From VRUE01 sp035997045 (GTDB taxonomy: Bacteria; Actinomycetota; Thermoleophilia; Solirubrobacterales; 70-9): a stretch of DNA of 32,213 nt. Under the pieces are notes generated by a model. That model searched no databases, was not told the origin of the DNA, and worked only from the letters and a program-made list of their open reading frames with translations. Each line of letters starts with the position of its first letter. Positions within the stretch are counted from its first letter, which is position 1. Positions 29,511 through 32,213 of the stretch are shown piece by piece. Made by a program: the position numbers and the translations under genes. The DNA lies in assembly GCA_035997045.1 (NCBI GenBank), contig DASYIY010000088.1, forward strand, positions 1-32,213. Reading direction: 5' to 3'.

Positions 29511-32213
29511 CTCGGCCACGGCTCGCTCGCGGACCCGGTGGCGAGGCGTTCGGGTGGGCGGCCTTTTTCCCCTCGCCTGCGTCGACGCGGGGCGCTCCAG
29601 CTCGATCACCTCGGTGACCACGACGTTGGTGGTGCCTTCCTGGCGCTCCAGCTTTCCTTTTGCCCGGACCAGGGGAGCGGCGCGGACGGCGGCGCGGCAG
29701 CGCTCGTAGACGGGCGGGGGAACGACCAGATTGACGGTGCCGCGCTCGTCCTCGAGCAGCATGAAGACGACCCCCTTGGCGGTCCCGGGGCGCTGGCGGG
29801 CGACGACCATTCCCGCCACCTCGACGATCTCGCCGCTCTTGACCTTCTCCAGGTCGACGCTGCGCAGGATCTCCCGATCGAGATCCCCGCGCATCAGCGC
29901 CATCGGGTGCTCGTCGAGGGTCATCCCGATCGAGCGGTAGTCGGCGATCGTCTTGCCCCACTCGTCGATCGGCTCGAGCTCGGGCGACCGCGGCGGCTCG
30001 AGCGGCAGCGCCATCTGCACGTCCTCGCCATGACGCACGCCGGTCCCGGCGCCGCCCGCTTCCCAGAGGGCCTTCCGACGGCTGCCGGAGGAGATGCCCG
30101 CCCTCCCCGCCCGGACAAATGCCGGGCTAATGAGCCCGTCATTTTGAGTATCCGCCCGTTCGGGGAGGGCGGGCATCTCCTCCACCAGCGGGTCGAGGGC
30201 GCCGGCCCAGGCGAGGCGCTCGAGGCTGTCTCGGCCAGCGCCTGAGCGCGAGGCGATATCGGCTATGTCGCGGTAGGGACCGCCCTGGCCGCCCTCGCTC
30301 ACCAGGCTCTCCATCTCCTCCTTGCGCACTCCCTTGACGTAGCCGAGCCCGACCCGCACGGTGAGCTCCGCTTCGATCCGCTCGACGTGGCAGACCACGC
30401 GGCTGCGGTTGGCGTCGGGGCCGGCGATGCGGATGCCGCGGCGCTGCGCCTCGTGGACGAGGGCGTCGGGCGGGTAGAAGCCCATCGGCTGCTCGTTGAG
30501 CAGCGCGCAGAGGAACTCGGGCGGGCGGTGGACCCGCAGCCAGGCCGACTGGTAGGCGAGCAGGCCGAAGGCGGCCGAGTGGGCCTTGGGGAAGCCGAAG
30601 CCTGAGAAGCCCTGGATCTGGCCCCAGACCCTCTCGGCCACCGCCTCCGTCACTCCCTTCTCCCCGGCGCCGGCGATGAAGTCCTGATGATGCTTGCGAA
30701 TCGCCGCCTCGGAGCGCTTGCGACTCATCGCCCGCCGCAGCGAGTCGGCCTGGGCGGCGCTGAAGCCGGCCAGCGCGATCGCCACTTCGATCACCTGCTC
30801 CTGGAAGACGATCGTGCCGAGCGTGTACTCCAGCACCTCTTTCAACAGTGGGTGCTCGTAGGGAATCTCGAAGCCCTCGGGGTCCTCGCGTCGTCGCTTC
30901 AGCCGCTCTATATATGGATGCACAGCGCCACCCTGGATCGGCCCGGGTCGGACGAGTGCGACCTGCACGGTGAGGTCGTCGAGGTTTTCCGGCCGGGTGC
31001 GCGGCAGCATCGACATCTGTGCGCGGCTCTCGATCTGAAAGACGCCGGTCGTCTCGGCGGCGCGGATCGACCTGTAGGTCTCCGGATCGTCGAAAGGGAT
31101 GCGCGAGAGGTCGAGCGATTCCCGCCGCGTCTCCCCCACTTCCTCAACGCAGCGCTCGACCGCGGAGAGCATCCCGAGGCCGAGCAGGTCGATCTTGAGG
31201 AAGCCGGCGTCGTTGCAGGAGTCCTTGTCCCACTGAACGATCTGGCGCCCCTCCATCGCCGCCGGCACGACCGGGCAGACGTCGATCAGCGGCCGGGTCG
31301 AGATCACCATCCCGCCGGGGTGCTGGGAGGCGTGGCGGGGCAGGCCCATCGCCTCCGGGCAGAGTCGCAGCAGCGCCCGCCAGCGCGGCGTCGCCGCCCG
31401 CTCGGGCCCGATCGCGGCGATCACGTCCTTCTCGATCTCGCCGCTGTGCTCGTGGAAGCCGACCATCTTCGCCACCCGGTCGAGCTCCGCCGCCGGCAGC
31501 CCCAGCGCCTTGCCGAGGTCGCGCACGGCGGCGCGGGGGCGGTAGGTGGGGAAGGCGGCGACCAAGGCCGAGTGCTCGGCTCCGTAGCGCTCGTGCACGC
31601 GCGGGATCAGTACCTCGCGGATGTCGCGCGGGAAGTCGAGGTCGATGTCGGGCATCGTCGCCCCGACCTCCTCGTTGAGGAAGCGGCTGGAGTTGAGCCC
31701 GTTCGCGACCGGGTCGATGTGGGAGAGGCCGGTGAGGTAGCAGACGATCGAGCTGACGCTGGAGCCACGGCCACGGCCCGGGGGCAGGATCGAGCGGGCC
31801 GAGTCGCGACCGCGAACCTCGACCGCGACCTCGTGCGCCAGCACGAGCAGGTCACGGTGGAGGAGGAAGAAACCGGAGAGGCCGAGGGCGCGAATCGTCT
31901 CCAGCTCCTGCTCGAGGCCGGCTTCGGCCTTGGCCCGATATGGCGAGGCCGCGTAGCGGTCTGCCAACAGCACCCCGCAGAGCTCGACCAGCTTGCGGTC
32001 GACGCCCGGCTCCTCGGCGCGCGGGTAGCGGTAGCCGAGCTCGCGGCTGAGGTCGAACTCGAGCCGCTCGGCCACCCGCAGGGTCTCGGCGACGGCGTCG
32101 GGGTGCTCGGCGAAGCACTCCGCCATTTTCCACGGCGAGCGCAGGGCCGAGCTCCGGTTCCCCCGCCGCAGCGACTCGGACTCCTCCAGCGTCATCCCCA
32201 GGCGAGCCGCGAC
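29463..32213 (-). CDS. dnaE2: Error-prone DNA polymerase III alpha subunit DnaE2 (N-terminus beyond the window)
   Basis: At least 916 residues. The N-terminal PHP domain is mostly outside. Polymerase core signatures are present: SILPPGRGRGSSVSSIVCYL, catalytic Asp pair in PDIDLDFPRD, RHASQHPGGMVIS, the third Asp region in FLKIDLLGLGML, FQEQVIEVA, and GFGFPKAHSAAFGLLAYQSA. The C-terminal part carries SIGMTLDEHPMALMR, the OB-fold (EIVEVAGMVVARQRPGTAKG) and a basic tail. DnaE2/ImuC carries out mutagenic translesion synthesis with ImuA' and ImuB, which would lie upstream outside the window. Between ALDPLVE and SRRKALW about 31 residues are encoded by a palindromic insertion (30087-30183). The frame stays open through it. 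Confidence 0.92.
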   Translation of the reverse strand, partial: VAARLGMTLEESESLRRGNRSSALRSPWKMAECFAEHPDAVAETLRVAERLEFDLSRELGYRYPRAEEPGVDRKLVELCGVLLADRYAASPYRAKAEAGLEQELETIRALGLSGFFLLHRDLLVLAHEVAVEVRGRDSARSILPPGRGRGSSVSSIVCYLTGLSHIDPVANGLNSSRFLNEEVGATMPDIDLDFPRDIREVLIPRVHERYGAEHSALVAAFPTYRPRAAVRDLGKALGLPAAELDRVAKMVGFHEHSGEIEKDVIAAIGPERAATPRWRALLRLCPEAMGLPRHASQHPGGMVISTRPLIDVCPVVPAAMEGRQIVQWDKDSCNDAGFLKIDLLGLGMLSAVERCVEEVGETRRESLDLSRIPFDDPETYRSIRAAETTGVFQIESRAQMSMLPRTRPENLDDLTVQVALVRPGPIQGGAVHPYIERLKRRREDPEGFEIPYEHPLLKEVLEYTLGTIVFQEQVIEVAIALAGFSAAQADSLRRAMSRKRSEAAIRKHHQDFIAGAGEKGVTEAVAERVWGQIQGFSGFGFPKAHSAAFGLLAYQSAWLRVHRPPEFLCALLNEQPMGFYPPDALVHEAQRRGIRIAGPDANRSRVVCHVERIEAELTVRVGLGYVKGVRKEEMESLVSEGGQGGPYRDIADIASRSGAGRDSLERLAWAGALDPLVEEMPALPERADTQNDGLISPAFVRAGRAGISSGSRRKALWEAGGAGTGVRHGEDVQMALPLEPPRSPELEPIDEWGKTIADYRSIGMTLDEHPMALMRGDLDREILRSVDLEKVKSGEIVEVAGMVVARQRPGTAKGVVFMLLEDERGTVNLVVPPPVYERCRAAVRAAPLVRAKGKLERQEGTTNVVVTEVIELERPASTQARGKRPPTRTPRHRVRERAVAELRAVAPAGHSFGRRR
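30087..30183. repeat. 97-bp nested palindromic element inside dnaE2
   Basis: Perfect 23-bp inverted arms (30087-30109 and 30161-30183; arm begins GGAGGAGATGCCCG) flank a 51-nt spacer that is more AT-rich than its surroundings. Inside is a second hairpin, CGGGCT-AATG-AGCCCG (30123-30138), extended by an imperfect CAAATG/CATTTTG pair. The element lies in a linker of dnaE2 without breaking the frame. No second copy was noticed in the window and no target duplication is obvious. Confidence 0.75.

Noticed and set aside
1..32213. CRISPR array, phage genes, integrase or transposase
   Set aside because: No regularly spaced direct repeats and no protein with such motifs were seen on either strand.

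Overview
The window is GC-rich chromosomal DNA (roughly two thirds G+C), densely packed with genes. It uses many GTG and some TTG starts, and several genes have a -10 hexamer placed directly in front of a start codon that has no ribosome binding site. Gene content points to an actinobacterium, most likely of the Thermoleophilia/Solirubrobacterales type: ECF42-type sigma factors with DGPF partners, PP2C/MEDS partner-switching regulators, DUF2294, DUF4235 and CsbD proteins, DrrAB-type ABC exporters and a DnaE2 polymerase. That placement is an inference from gene families. No rRNA, tRNA, CRISPR array, phage module or transposase gene was seen.

Layout. 1-2.7 kb: a LapA-like membrane protein with an apparent frameshift, a DUF4337 membrane protein, a branched-chain-amino-acid-type binding protein and a truncated hemoglobin. 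2.7-6.7 kb: a stress block of topoisomerase IB, DUF4235, CsbD, a MEDS-HATPase anti-sigma regulator, a small zinc-ribbon protein and a membrane PP2C phosphatase. 6.8-9.0 kb: an operon of DGPF protein, ECF42 sigma factor and RibD/DHFR-like reductase. 9.2-12.8 kb: a KUP potassium transporter and three DUF2294 genes in a row. 12.8-18.7 kb: GAF-PP2C phosphatase, C40 peptidase, a PadR regulator divergent from a flavoprotein oxidoreductase, a VWA protein, a prephenate-dehydratase-like protein and an SRPBCC protein. 18.7-22.7 kb: a three-gene ABC exporter, two REP-like palindromes, a decayed queuosine-salvage gene and UppP. 22.7-29.5 kb: a choice-of-anchor-D surface protein, two alpha/beta hydrolases, a second DGPF-ECF42 pair, and a divergent MFS exporter/HxlR regulator pair. 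29.5-32.2 kb: most of dnaE2, running off the right edge.

How the genes fit together. The clearest theme is stress control. Four intergenic sites match the SigB/SigF-type promoter (GTTT, 15-17 nt, GGGTA). They precede csbD, the zinc-ribbon gene, topoisomerase IB and the MFS exporter, and the first three surround a MEDS-HATPase and a PP2C phosphatase of the kind that control such sigma factors. A second theme is the duplicated ECF42-DGPF module.

The most unusual DNA is a 97-bp nested palindrome (23-bp perfect inverted arms with a second hairpin inside) lying in frame within dnaE2. It resembles in style the palindromic elements known to sit inside Rickettsia genes. Next in interest are the REP-like pair and the queuosine-salvage remnant at 21.3-21.8 kb, and a sigma-factor gene whose only plausible start is GTA.
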